DNA from: Salinilacustrithrix flava
Lineage (GTDB): Bacteria; Actinomycetota; Acidimicrobiia; Acidimicrobiales; Salinilacustritrichaceae
Direction: 5' to 3'
Assembly: GCF_041228405.1 (NCBI RefSeq)
Contig: NZ_CP133888.1
Coordinates: 1 to 64,000 of the forward strand
DNA length: 64,000 nucleotides
Positions 7,310 through 16,345 of this stretch are shown piece by piece (the stretch's first letter is position 1; each line of letters opens with the position of its first letter). The position numbers were made by a program, and so were the translations under genes. Under the pieces are notes generated by a model, which saw only the letters and a program-made list of their open reading frames with translations, did no database searches and had not been told where the DNA came from.

Positions 7310-10300
7310 CTAGGCGGCGCCTGCGTGCTTGGCTGCGCCCCGCTCGGACACGACCTTGGACGAGCCCCCCGGCGACATGGTGACGCCGTAGAGGATGTCT
7401 GCCGCCTCCATGGTCCGCTTCTGGTGCGACACGATGACGAGCTGGGCCTCGCGGCGGAACTCGGCGACGAGCTCGAGGAAGCGGTGCAGGTTCACGTCGT
7501 CGAGGGCGGCCTCGACCTCGTCCATCACGTAGAAGGGCGACGGCCGGGAGCGGAACACGGCGAAGAGGAACGCCAGCGCGGTGAGCGAGCGCTCCCCGCC
7601 CGACAGCAGCGACAGCTTGCGGACGTTCTTGCCCGACGGCTTGGCCTCGACCTCGATGCCGGTCTCGAGCAGGTCCTCGGGGTCGGTGAGCTTGATCGAG
7701 CCGGTGCCGCCGGGGAAGAGGGTGGAGAACAGCTGGGTGAAGTTCTGCGACACGTCGGCGAAGGCGGCGGCGAAGACGTTGACGATCTCCTCGTCGATGG
7801 CGCGGATGACCTTCGAGAGCTCCCGGCGGCTGCCCTTGACGTCGTCGAGCTGGCCCTGGAGGAACTCGTGGCGCTCCTGGAGCGCCTCGTACTCCTCGAG
7901 GGCGAGGGGGTTGATCGGGCCCATGAGGCGCAGCTCGCGCTCGAGCTCCCGGGACCGCGCCGCGGGGGCGACGTTCTCGGGCAGCTCGGGGCACTCGGCG
8001 GCGATGGCGGTCTCGGGGTCGACGTCGAGGTCGCGGCGCATGGTCTCGACCGAGGTCTCGATGCGCAGGTTGATCTCGTTGAGCTCCAGGTCGGCCCGCT
8101 GGATGCGCTCGCGCACCTCGTTGAGCTGCTTCTCGACCTGGACGCGCTCGCGGCGCAGCCCGTCGAGTGCGACGGCCACGGCCCGCTGGGCCTCCGACTG
8201 CTCCTGGCGCTTGGCCCGCAGCCCCACGAGGCTGTCCTCGACCTCGGCCAGCGACGCCTGGCACGCCGCAGCGAGGCCGTCGAGGGCCTTGGCCCGCACG
8301 TCGAGGGCCTCGCGGCGCACGGCGGCCTCCTGGGCGGCCTGCTGGTTCCGGGCGACCCGGGCGTCGACCTCGACGAGGCGGGCCTGCAACGACGTGCGCC
8401 GCTCCTCGACCTGGGCGACGCGGATCTCGAGGTCGGAGCGCAACGTGGCCACCGCGGCAGCCCGGTCGTCGAGGGCAGCACGGGCCTCGGTCATGGCCCG
8501 GGCCGCTTCGGCGGCGGCGGCCTCCTCGGCTTCGAGGGCGGGCAGCATGGCCTCGAGCTCGGCGACGCGGTCGCGCTCGGTGCGCAGGCGCTGCTCGACC
8601 TCGGTGCGCACGCCGGACTGTCCGTCGAGCTCCTCGGCGGCCTCGGTGGCCTGCTGCTCGACGCGGGCGAGCCCGTCGGCGGACCGGCGCAGCGCGGCGG
8701 CGGTCTGCTCGGCGGCCTGCCGGGCGTCGCCGGCGGTGCGCTTGAGCTCGGCGAAGCGGGAGCGGGCCGCGTCCCGGGCCGCGGTGGCGGCGGTGACGGC
8801 TTCGGCGGCGGCCTCGACCCGGGTGCGGGCCTCCTCGAGCGCAGCGCCGGTGGCGCCGGTGGCCGAGCCGCCGACCCGCCAGGCGCCGGCACCGAAGCGG
8901 GCGCCGTCGGCCGTGACGACGATGGCGTCGGGGTGGGCGAGGGCGACGTCGAGGCCGGCGGCCCAGTCGCCGTCGATGCGCACGGCGGCACCGACGACGG
9001 CGTCGAGCAGCGTGTCGACTCCGGGTCGGTTGGAGCGGACGTGGCGGCGCACGGGCTCGCCCACGGGCGGGGCGGTGCGCGCCGTGCGGTCGACGCCGAG
9101 GGCGAGCACGGCGCCGGTGGCATCGCCGGCGGTGAGCGCGGCGAGGGCCTGGCGGGCGGCACCGGCGCCGTCGACGACCACGGCGGACAGGGCCTCGGCT
9201 GCGGCGGCCTCGAAGGCCCCCTCCCAGCCGGCGTCGACCTCGACCAGGTCGAGCAGCGTGCCGATCACGCCGTCGACCTCGGCCAGGCGCTCAGCACCGG
9301 CGGCGGAGCGGGCCTGGTCCAGGGCGAGCTCGAGCGCCTCGGCACGGGCCGACCAGGAGCGGCGCTCGGCATCGGCCTCGGCCAGCGCGGCGGCGGCGTC
9401 CTCGACCTCGGCTTCGGCGGCAGCGCGATCTGCCAGCAGGCGATCGCGCTCGGCCTCGAGCTCGGGCAGGCGGGTCTCGGCGTCGGTGACCTCGCTGCGG
9501 AGGCGCTCGGCCTCGGCGGCGAGGCGGTCGCGCTTGTCGGCGAGGGACCCGGTGCGGCCGTCGGTGCGCTCCAGCTCGGCGAGGGAGCGGCTGACGGCCT
9601 GGCGCAGCCCGCCCAGCTGGCCGCGGACCTCGGCGGCCTCACCGGAGGGCGAGGCGATGCCCTCACCCCAGCGGTCCTCGAAGGTCGCCCGGGCGTCGGC
9701 CAGGCCGCGCTCGGCCCGGTCGACCTCCTCGGCCTCGGGCAGCAGCTCGGCCGCGGTGGTCTCGATCGTGGCCAGCTCGTCGCGCAGGCGGGCCTGGTCG
9801 GCCTCGAGCGAGGCGATGAGCGCGGCGTCGACGGTGGACTCTCGCTCCTTGGCCAGGCTGCGCTGGCGCTCGGCGAGCACGGCGGCGATGCCGCGGCCGC
9901 GCTCGCGCAGTGCCTCGTAGCGGGTGAGCTCGTCGCCGACGTCGGCGCCGCCCATGGCGTTGAGCTCGGCTTCGGAGCGGAGCACCGACGCATCGAGGTC
10001 GCGGAGGCGGGCCCGGAGGGTCTCCTCGGTGCCGGCGTGCCCGGCGCGCTCGTGGGTGGTGGTGTCGAGGCGGCTCCGGAGGCGGGCCAGCTCGCGGCCG
10101 GCGAGGAACCGACGAAGGGCGTCGAGCTCGGTCACCAGGTCGCCGTGGCGGCGGGCGGCTTCGGCCTGGCGCTCGAGCGGGCGCAGGCCCCGGCGGACCT
10201 CGCGGAGCAGGTCCTGGACGCGGGTGAGGTTGGCCTCGGTGGCGGCCAGGCGGCGCTCGGCCTTCTCCTTGCGCTTGCGGAACTTGAGGACGCCGGCGGC

Positions 10301-10789
10301 CTCCTCGATGATCAGCCGCCGCTCGGTGGGCTTGGCGTTGAGGACGGCATCGATCTGGCCCTGGCTGATGATCACGTGCTGCATCCGGCCGACGCCGGAG
10401 TCCGACAGCAGCTCCTGGATGTCGAGCAGGCGGCACGGCACGCCGTTGATCGAGTACTCCGACTCCCCCGTGCGGAAGAGCGTGCGGGTGATGGTGACCT
10501 CGGAGAAGTCGATCGGCAGCAGGCCGGCGGTGTTGTCGAGGGTCAGGGCCACCTCGGCCCGACCGAGCGCGCTGCGCTTGGACGTGCCGGCGAAGATGAC
10601 GTCGTCCATCTTCTGGGACCGCACCGACGACGGCGCCTGGGCGCCGAGCACCCACGCGATCGCGTCGACCACGTTGGACTTGCCCGACCCGTTGGGGCCG
10701 ACCACGACCGTGACACCGGGTTCGAGGTCAAGGCTCGCCGTGTCGGCGAAGGACTTGAACCCCTTGATCGTCAGGTTCTTGAGAAACAC
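7310..10789 (-). CDS. smc: Chromosome partition protein SMC
   Basis: An 1159-residue SMC ATPase that compacts and segregates the chromosome as a dimer with ScpA/ScpB. The N-terminal ATPase half starts MFLKNLTIKGFKSF with Walker A GPNGSGKS at 31-38. Two long Glu/Ala/Arg-rich coiled coils flank a hinge at roughly 495-640. The C-terminal half has the signature LSGGERSLTALAF and Walker B FYVMDEVEAALDD. Length is normal for the family. It follows the Fpg-like and rnc genes on the same strand, an order common in actinobacteria. Confidence 0.97.
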   Translation of the reverse strand: MFLKNLTIKGFKSFADTASLDLEPGVTVVVGPNGSGKSNVVDAIAWVLGAQAPSSVRSQKMDDVIFAGTSKRSALGRAEVALTLDNTAGLLPIDFSEVTITRTLFRTGESEYSINGVPCRLLDIQELLSDSGVGRMQHVIISQGQIDAVLNAKPTERRLIIEEAAGVLKFRKRKEKAERRLAATEANLTRVQDLLREVRRGLRPLERQAEAARRHGDLVTELDALRRFLAGRELARLRSRLDTTTHERAGHAGTEETLRARLRDLDASVLRSEAELNAMGGADVGDELTRYEALRERGRGIAAVLAERQRSLAKERESTVDAALIASLEADQARLRDELATIETTAAELLPEAEEVDRAERGLADARATFEDRWGEGIASPSGEAAEVRGQLGGLRQAVSRSLAELERTDGRTGSLADKRDRLAAEAERLRSEVTDAETRLPELEAERDRLLADRAAAEAEVEDAAAALAEADAERRSWSARAEALELALDQARSAAGAERLAEVDGVIGTLLDLVEVDAGWEGAFEAAAAEALSAVVVDGAGAARQALAALTAGDATGAVLALGVDRTARTAPPVGEPVRRHVRSNRPGVDTLLDAVVGAAVRIDGDWAAGLDVALAHPDAIVVTADGARFGAGAWRVGGSATGATGAALEEARTRVEAAAEAVTAATAARDAARSRFAELKRTAGDARQAAEQTAAALRRSADGLARVEQQATEAAEELDGQSGVRTEVEQRLRTERDRVAELEAMLPALEAEEAAAAEAARAMTEARAALDDRAAAVATLRSDLEIRVAQVEERRTSLQARLVEVDARVARNQQAAQEAAVRREALDVRAKALDGLAAACQASLAEVEDSLVGLRAKRQEQSEAQRAVAVALDGLRRERVQVEKQLNEVRERIQRADLELNEINLRIETSVETMRRDLDVDPETAIAAECPELPENVAPAARSRELERELRLMGPINPLALEEYEALQERHEFLQGQLDDVKGSRRELSKVIRAIDEEIVNVFAAAFADVSQNFTQLFSTLFPGGTGSIKLTDPEDLLETGIEVEAKPSGKNVRKLSLLSGGERSLTALAFLFAVFRSRPSPFYVMDEVEAALDDVNLHRFLELVAEFRREAQLVIVSHQKRTMEAADILYGVTMSPGGSSKVVSERGAAKHAGAA

Positions 10790-10847
10790 CGCTCGTGACG
10801 GTACTGGTCGGGCTCCGCGCGAACGCGGACCTCAACCAACCTTCATC

Positions 10848-11684
10848 TCAAGTCTGGCACTGCTCGCAGAACCAGGTGGTCTTGCCGCCGAACTTGGCCT
10901 TGGAGATCACGTCGCGGCAGCGCCGGCAGGGCTCGCCGTCGCGGGCGTGCACCTGGTGGTGGCCGGTGTAGCCGCCCACGTCGCCGTGGAGGTCGTGCCA
11001 GCCGTCGTCGGCGAGCGTGGTGCCCCCGTGCTTGATGGCGTCGTGGAGGATCTCCACCACGCTCCGGTAGAGGCGGCGGACCTCCTGCACCGACAGCGAG
11101 TCGCTCAGCCGGTCGTAGCGCAGGCCGGCGTCGTAGAGGATCTCGTCGGAGTAGACGTTGCCGATGCCGGTGAGCAGGTCCTCGTCGGTCAGCAGGGTCT
11201 TCAGCTTCACGGAGCGCTGCAGCACGAGCTTGGCGAAGTCGGCCCACGGCACGGGCTGGTCGACCACGTCGTAGCCGAGCAGCTCGATCTCGTCGACGCC
11301 CTCGGCCACCTGCTCAGGCGTGAGGATCCACAGCTCGCCGGTGCGGCGGGGGTCGATGTAGCGGAGCTGGCCGCCCTGGGTGAAGGTCAGCACCACGGCC
11401 GTGCCGTCGGCGAGGTCGTCCTTGGACGCGGTCTTTCGCAGCTGGCCGCCGAGGCCGGGGCGCACGATGAGGCGGTCGCCGGTGTCGAGGGTGAAGATCA
11501 GGAACGTCCCGCGCCGGATGAGGGACTTGAGCTTGGCCCCCTCGAGCATCCCGGCGAACTGCTTCTTCGTGCTGTGGCGCGGGATGACCTTGGTGTCGTG
11601 CACGTCGACGGTCTTCACCTTGCGCCCCACCACGTCGCGCTCGAGCTGTCGGCGCAGCGTCTCGACCTCAGGCAGTTCAGCCAT
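10848..11684 (-). CDS. Fpg/Nei-family DNA glycosylase with altered catalytic residues
   Basis: A 278-residue protein with the full Fpg fold: N-terminal MAELPEVETLRR, the H2TH region GIGNVYSDEILYDAG and a C-terminal four-Cys zinc finger (CRRC and CEQC). Standard Fpg uses the N-terminal proline exposed after Met removal as the Schiff-base nucleophile. Here residue 2 is Ala, and the start is firm because GGGAGG lies nine bases upstream. The lysine of the usual RRGK(Y) motif is Thr60, and the conserved zinc-finger arginine appears to be Lys (GGKTTWFC). E3 and E6 are kept. It may excise a different lesion, use the Ala amine, or be non-catalytic. The gene overlaps the end of rnc by eight bases. Confidence 0.85.
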   Translation of the reverse strand: MAELPEVETLRRQLERDVVGRKVKTVDVHDTKVIPRHSTKKQFAGMLEGAKLKSLIRRGTFLIFTLDTGDRLIVRPGLGGQLRKTASKDDLADGTAVVLTFTQGGQLRYIDPRRTGELWILTPEQVAEGVDEIELLGYDVVDQPVPWADFAKLVLQRSVKLKTLLTDEDLLTGIGNVYSDEILYDAGLRYDRLSDSLSVQEVRRLYRSVVEILHDAIKHGGTTLADDGWHDLHGDVGGYTGHHQVHARDGEPCRRCRDVISKAKFGGKTTWFCEQCQT

Positions 11685-12450
11685 CTGTGGGCCCTCCCAG
11701 GGCATCGGGGGCGCCGGGGTAGCCGGTGCCGTCGTCGCCGAGCAGCTCCAGGGCGGCACGGGCCGCCTGCTGCTCGGCTTGCTTCTTGGATCGGCCGGTG
11801 CCCACGCCGAGCTCGTGCCCGCCGGCGCTCACCGTGACGGTGAAGTGCCGAGCGTGGTCCGGGCCGGTGGCGTCGAAGGCATAGGTGGCCGTGGCGGTGG
11901 TGACGGTGGCGAGGCGCTCCTGGAGGCGGCTCTTGTGGTCCTGGTCGCCGCCGCCGGCATCGATCGCCGACTGGATGCGATCACCCAGCAGGTCGAGCAC
12001 CAGGCGCCGGGCGGGATCCAGGCCGCCGTCGAGGTAGACGGCCCCGAGCACGGCCTCCATGGCGTCGGCCAGGATCGAGGGCTTCTCGCGACCCCCGGAC
12101 TGCTCCTCGCCCTTGCCGAGCCGCAGGTGCTCGCCGAGGCCGAGCTCGATGGCGACCTCGGCCAGGCAGACCGAGTTCACGACCGCCTTGCGCACGTCGG
12201 TGAGGGCCCCCTCGTCGAGGGCGGCGTCGGTCCGGTACACGTGGTCGGCGACGAGGAAGCCCAGGACGGAGTCGCCCAGGAACTCGAGGCGCTCGTTGCT
12301 CTCGTACTCGGCGTGCTCCGCGCACCAGGACCGGTGCGCGAAGGCCTGGGCCAGCAGCGCTTCGTCGGCTGGCGCGTAGCCGAGCGCGTCGAGGAGCCGA
12401 TCGCGTCCGAGCAGCGTCGGGCGGTGCGTGCCGCCGGGCGCAGTCGCCAC
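11677..12450 (-). CDS. rnc: Ribonuclease III
   Basis: A 257-residue double-strand-specific endoribonuclease for rRNA and mRNA processing. The catalytic domain has the signature NERLEFLGDSVL (52-63) and the second acidic pair in ADAMEA (D129, E132). A double-stranded RNA-binding domain with TGRSKKQAEQQAARAALE is at the C-terminus. The N-terminus carries a short extra leader. It precedes the Fpg-like gene with an eight-base overlap, so the two are probably translationally coupled. Confidence 0.95.
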   Translation of the reverse strand: MATAPGGTHRPTLLGRDRLLDALGYAPADEALLAQAFAHRSWCAEHAEYESNERLEFLGDSVLGFLVADHVYRTDAALDEGALTDVRKAVVNSVCLAEVAIELGLGEHLRLGKGEEQSGGREKPSILADAMEAVLGAVYLDGGLDPARRLVLDLLGDRIQSAIDAGGGDQDHKSRLQERLATVTTATATYAFDATGPDHARHFTVTVSAGGHELGVGTGRSKKQAEQQAARAALELLGDDGTGYPGAPDALGGPTDG

Positions 12451-12470
12451 GGATCCGGACCGGGTACCGA

Positions 12471-12725
12471 TCAGAGGCGCGCGACGACGTAGTCGACGGC
12501 GTCCCGGACGGTCTTCAGGTCCTCGAGGTCTTCGTCCTCGATCCGGAAGCCGACCGTGCGCTCACCGATCTCCTCCTCGAGGCCCTCCACCAGCTCGATC
12601 AGGGCGAGGGAGTCTGCGTCGAGGTCGTCGACGAAGCTGTCGCCCTCCTTGATGGAGTCGGGCTCGATCTCGAGGATGTCAGCGAGGCGATCTCGGATGA
12701 GGGTCAGGACCTCGTTGCGATCCAT
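12471..12725 (-). CDS. acpP: Acyl carrier protein
   Basis: An 84-residue acidic four-helix carrier protein for fatty acid synthesis. The phosphopantetheine serine is Ser39 in DDLDADSLALIELV. The ATG at 12725 has GGAGGG nine bases upstream. It lies between plsX and rnc, the usual fatty-acid/rnc neighbourhood. A 145-base gap separates it from plsX and may hold its own promoter. Confidence 0.93.
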   Translation of the reverse strand: MDRNEVLTLIRDRLADILEIEPDSIKEGDSFVDDLDADSLALIELVEGLEEEIGERTVGFRIEDEDLEDLKTVRDAVDYVVARL

Positions 12726-12870
12726 CTTGTCGCCCTCCACGTGGGTCTCTGCGGGCAACGGGTGCCCCTCCTGGTCGGAAGCTTCTCTGGCGATCGGCCA
12801 CCATAGCCGGAAGGGGCGGAAAAGCCCCGGATGACGCCTGAACGCCCAGGTCAGCGGGTATGCGCGACGG

Positions 12871-13854
12871 TCAGGCGACCGAGGCGGCGAGGTGCGCCGG
12901 GACGTTGCCGGCCACCATGTCGCGGGCGACGCGGACGGCGTTGACCACCGCGGTCGGACCCGAGGACCCGTGGCTGATGATGCACACCCCGTCGACGCCG
13001 AGCAGCATGGCCCCGCCCGTGTTCTCCGGGTCGAGGGTGGCGTAGAGCGGCAGCAGCTCGGGCATGAGGACGTCAGCGGCGGCACGCGTCTCGTCGTTGG
13101 TGTCGAAGGCCTCGAGGAGCCGGTTCACCAGCCCCTTCATCCCGCCTTCGAGGGACTTGAGCGCCACGTTGCCGGTGAAGCCGTCGGTCACGACCACGTC
13201 GACGGCGTCGGTGAGGATGTCCCGGCCCTCGACGTTGCCGATGAAGGTGCCGCCGGCCGCGGCGAGCACGCCGTCGACCGCGAGCAGCTCGTAGGTCTCC
13301 TTGCGCAGCGTGTCGCCCTTGCCGGGCTCCTCGCCGATGGACAGCAGGCCGACCCGCGGCTCGGCCACGTCGTAGCGGGCGCGGGCGTAGGCGGCGCCCA
13401 TCTGGGCGAACTGCACCAGCCAGTCGGGCTGGCACTCGGCGTTGGCGCCGGCGTCGAGCAGCACGGTGTGCCCGCCGGAGGGCACGGGCAGCGGCGTGGC
13501 GATCGCCGGCCGCTTCACGCCCTTGAGCCGGCCCATGCGCAGCAGGGCCGACGCCATCGTGGCGCCGGTGTTGCCGGCCGAGATCATGGCCGACGCCTTG
13601 CCGTCGCGCACCGCCTCGGCGGCGCGCACGAGCGTGGCGTCCTTCATCCGGCGCACGCTGGTGCCCGGATCGGCGTCCATGGCGATGACCTCGGATGCCT
13701 CGAGCAGCGGGAGGTCGCCGGCCAGGTCGGCCACCTCGGGGGTGCCGACCAGCAGGATCTCCACGCCGAGCTCGTCACGGGCCTGGCGGGCGCCCTCGAC
13801 GATGTCCGCCGGCGACCTGTCGCCGCCGTTGGCATCGATGGCGATGGGGAGCAT
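12871..13854 (-). CDS. plsX: Phosphate acyltransferase PlsX
   Basis: A 327-residue enzyme that converts acyl-ACP to acyl-phosphate for the PlsX/PlsY route of phospholipid synthesis. It has the family N-terminus IAIDANGGDRSP, the central SAGNTGATMASALL and the C-terminal GVDGVCIISHGSSG. The start lies 12 bases after the rpmF stop, indicating co-transcription with rpmF and acpP. Confidence 0.95.
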   Translation of the reverse strand: MLPIAIDANGGDRSPADIVEGARQARDELGVEILLVGTPEVADLAGDLPLLEASEVIAMDADPGTSVRRMKDATLVRAAEAVRDGKASAMISAGNTGATMASALLRMGRLKGVKRPAIATPLPVPSGGHTVLLDAGANAECQPDWLVQFAQMGAAYARARYDVAEPRVGLLSIGEEPGKGDTLRKETYELLAVDGVLAAAGGTFIGNVEGRDILTDAVDVVVTDGFTGNVALKSLEGGMKGLVNRLLEAFDTNDETRAAADVLMPELLPLYATLDPENTGGAMLLGVDGVCIISHGSSGPTAVVNAVRVARDMVAGNVPAHLAASVA

Positions 13855-13865
13855 CTAGGGCGTGA

Positions 13866-14045
13866 TCAGTCCACATCCACGGCCTGGCGACCGTGGTACC
13901 ACCCGCAGTTGGGGCAGACGACGTGGGGGACCTTGACGACGCCGCAGCGCGGGCAGAGGCTGCGCGACGGGCGGCTGAGACGCCAGTTCGCGGCCTGACG
14001 GCTGCGGCCCTTCGCCTTGGAGGTCTTCTTCTTGGGGACGGCCAT
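13866..14045 (-). CDS. rpmF: 50S ribosomal protein L32
   Basis: A 59-residue basic protein reading MAVPKKKTSKAKGRSRQAAN at its start, with a zinc ribbon made by CPRC and CPNC (residues 31-34 and 44-47). This is the zinc-binding form of L32. It sits between yceD and plsX, the classic conserved order. It is too short to stand out among overlapping longer frames. Confidence 0.95.
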   Translation of the reverse strand: MAVPKKKTSKAKGRSRQAANWRLSRPSRSLCPRCGVVKVPHVVCPNCGWYHGRQAVDVD

Positions 14046-14142
14046 GGCTGTTCAACCTCAGATGCGGTGCCGGGAGGGCGTTCGAATGCGTCCGGGCCAG
14101 TCGGTTGCCGACCAGGCGGACGCGAAGGAGACACCCTAGCGG

Positions 14143-14664
14143 TCAGCCCTCGTCGAACCTCAACTCGGACAGGGCCGCCCAGCGGGGGTCCGGCGGGGGC
14201 TCCTCGGCCGCTGCGGCGGCCGCGACCTCGTCCTCGGTGACGGTGGGGAACCGCTCCGGATCCGGGCCCGGGCAGTCGTCGGCGCAGAGCGGGGCGATGG
14301 GCAGGCTGGCGAGCACGAGCTCGTCCACCATCGGCTGGAGATCGAGCAGGTCGTCGTCGATGGGGTAGATCTCGTCGTCGATCGGCGAGCGCTGGGCGAT
14401 CTCGCGCAGGGCCACGTCGACGTGGCCGGTGACGTCGTCGAGGCAGCGGCGGCACGCGCCGTACCAGTCGAAGCCGAGCGTGCCGATGACCTCCACGCCC
14501 CCGGCCATGGCCACGACCGCGCCCTCGAGGGTCAGCGGGGTGCCGGGGATGGTGCTGGCCGCCGAGGTCTCGAGCCGCTCGGCCTCGACCTCGACGTCGA
14601 TGAGCCGGCGGCTGCCCGGCTCCCGCAGCAGGTCGCCGACGCGGACGATGAAGGGCTTGCCCAC
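14143..14664 (-). CDS. YceD/DUF177-family protein
   Basis: A 173-residue member of the YceD (DUF177) family, which is linked by genetics and gene order to 23S rRNA or L32 function. It has CRRCLDD and a later Cys pair (LCADDC), consistent with a metal-binding core, and an acidic, Ala/Pro-rich tail ending WAALSELRFDEG. The GTG start directly abuts the TAG of the upstream coiled-coil gene. Confidence 0.85.
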   Translation of the reverse strand: MGKPFIVRVGDLLREPGSRRLIDVEVEAERLETSAASTIPGTPLTLEGAVVAMAGGVEVIGTLGFDWYGACRRCLDDVTGHVDVALREIAQRSPIDDEIYPIDDDLLDLQPMVDELVLASLPIAPLCADDCPGPDPERFPTVTEDEVAAAAAAEEPPPDPRWAALSELRFDEG

Positions 14665-15300
14665 CTAGCGGTCGTCCTGGTCGAAGAACCCCTGACCCGA
14701 GTCGGGGACCGCCTCCAGCCGGCGTCGGGCCCGTCGCTCGTGGGCGGCCTGCTCGTCCTCGGGGGTGTGCACGTGGCCGCCTTCGGGGGCGTCGCCGAGG
14801 TCTCGCTCGTCCTGGGCGGCCTGGCTGCCCTGCAGCTTGGCCCGCCCGGCGGAGACGACCTTCATGGTGCGCTCGAGCACGATCTCGAAGCTGGCCAGGC
14901 GCTGGTCGCAGAAGTCCTCGGCCTCGAGCTTGAGGCGCCGGGACTCGGCATCGGCGGCGTCGACCACGGAGCGGGCCCGGGCTTCGGCGGCCTTGACCAC
15001 CTCGGTCTGCTGCACCAGCTGGTCGGCCTTCTGGCGGGCCGCCTCGAGGATCTCGTCGGCCTCGCGCCTGGTCCGGGCCAGGAACTCCTCGCGCTGCTTG
15101 AGCAGCCACTTCGCCGACCGCAGCTCCTCGGGCAGGCGCTCGGTGGCCTCGTTGAGCAGGTCGAGGACCTCGGCCTGGTTGATCATCACCGAGGTCGACA
15201 GCGGCATCGGCCGGGCCTGCTCGATGAGGTCGCGCAGCTCGCGGAGCACCGACTCGACCTGGGGCGCCTCGTAGGGCGACTGGCCGGGGCGGTCGCTCAT
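14665..15300 (-). CDS. DivIVA-like coiled-coil protein
   Basis: A 211-residue, highly charged protein. Residues 10-30 form a short helix (SVLRELRDLIEQARPMPLST). About 45-170 is a continuous Ala/Glu/Arg/Lys-rich coiled coil resembling DivIVA/Wag31 or an ATP-synthase b stalk. The last 40 residues are acidic and disordered. Such genes often sit beside coaD in actinobacteria. A role in cell-pole or division organisation is inference. Its ATG overlaps the coaD stop as ATGA. Confidence 0.65.
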   Translation of the reverse strand: MSDRPGQSPYEAPQVESVLRELRDLIEQARPMPLSTSVMINQAEVLDLLNEATERLPEELRSAKWLLKQREEFLARTRREADEILEAARQKADQLVQQTEVVKAAEARARSVVDAADAESRRLKLEAEDFCDQRLASFEIVLERTMKVVSAGRAKLQGSQAAQDERDLGDAPEGGHVHTPEDEQAAHERRARRRLEAVPDSGQGFFDQDDR

Positions 15301-15773
15301 CCGAACTTCTCCGCCAGGCGCTTCACCACGGCGTCGGGGACCATCTCGTTCACGTTGCCGCCGAACCGGGCGATCTCGCGCAGCAGCTTGGAGGCGACGA
15401 AGGAGTGCTCGGTGGCCGAGGGGATGAACAGCGTCTCCAGCCCGGAGATCTTGCGGTTCATGTGGGCCTGGTGCATCTCGGATTCGAAGTCCGACACGGC
15501 CCGCAGTCCCTTGACGATGACATCGGCACCGACCTCGCGAGCCAGGTCGACGACGAGGCTGGAGAACTGCACCACCTCGACGTTGTCCAGGTGCGACGTG
15601 CTCTCCTCGATCATGGCCCGGCGGTCCTCGAAGGAGAACAGCGGCTCGCCCTTCTGCGGGTTGCGCATGGCAGCCACGGTGACCTTGTCGAACAGCCGCG
15701 AGGCGGTCTCGATGATCTCGAGGTGACCGTTGTGGATCGGGTCGAACGTCCCGGGATAGAGGACCGTCCTCAC
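15297..15773 (-). CDS. coaD: Phosphopantetheine adenylyltransferase
   Basis: A 158-residue enzyme that makes dephospho-CoA from 4'-phosphopantetheine and ATP. It has the nucleotidyltransferase motif YPGTFDPIHNGHLE at the N-terminus, GLRAVSDFESE in the middle and SSxVRE-like SFVASKLLREIA. The GTG start overlaps the rsmD stop (GTGA), so the two are coupled. Confidence 0.95.
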   Translation of the reverse strand: MRTVLYPGTFDPIHNGHLEIIETASRLFDKVTVAAMRNPQKGEPLFSFEDRRAMIEESTSHLDNVEVVQFSSLVVDLAREVGADVIVKGLRAVSDFESEMHQAHMNRKISGLETLFIPSATEHSFVASKLLREIARFGGNVNEMVPDAVVKRLAEKFG

Positions 15774-16345
15774 GGATGTGCTCCTGTCGGATCGGGGGCG
15801 CCGGTGGCCGGTGGCTCCGGCCGGGCGAACAGCACAACCGTACCGCCGTAGGTGCGCTCCCTCACCCTTTCCCACCCGGGGGGGAGGTCGACGGCACGGC
15901 CGGACTCGATGACGACCAGACCGTCGTCGGCGAGCCGCGTGGCGAGGTCGGCGAGCAGCGCTGCCCATCCGTCGAAGGCGTACGGAGGGTCGGCCAGGAC
16001 CAGGTCGAGGGGCACCGGCAGGTCGTCGAGGGCGACCTCCACCGGTCGGCGCAGCACCACACCGCGGTCGTCGAGGCCGAGGGTCGCGAGGTTCTCCTCG
16101 ATGACGGCGACGGCTCGCCGGTCCGACTCCACGAAGTGCGCGCTGGCCGCGCCCCGGCTGAGGGCCTCGATGCCGAGCGCGCCGCTGCCGGCGAACAGGT
16201 CGGCCACCACGGCGCCGTCGACGGCACCCAGGCTGCCGAGCGCGTTGAACATCGCCTCCCGGACCCGGTCCGTGGTGGGCCGGGTGTCGGTGCCCGGTGG
16301 CGCGCTGATGCGCCGGCCCCGCACCGATCCGGCGACGACGCGCAC
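15770..16345 (-). CDS. rsmD: 16S rRNA (guanine966-N2)-methyltransferase
   Basis: A 191-residue class I methyltransferase. It begins VRVVAGSVRGRRI, has the SAM-binding motif DLFAGSGALGIEALSRGA and the catalytic motif LADPPYAFDG. It methylates G966 of 16S rRNA in the 30S subunit. The GTG start shares its first base with the TAG stop of the upstream DUF3048 gene. Confidence 0.93.
   Translation of the reverse strand: MRVVAGSVRGRRISAPPGTDTRPTTDRVREAMFNALGSLGAVDGAVVADLFAGSGALGIEALSRGAASAHFVESDRRAVAVIEENLATLGLDDRGVVLRRPVEVALDDLPVPLDLVLADPPYAFDGWAALLADLATRLADDGLVVIESGRAVDLPPGWERVRERTYGGTVVLFARPEPPATGAPDPTGAHP

Noticed and set aside
7325..10798. Plus-strand open frame of about 1150 residues opposite smc
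   Set aside because: High GC and Leu/Glu codon bias leave the antisense frame open. Its product is low-complexity Gly/Leu/Val with no family motif, while smc on the other strand is complete.
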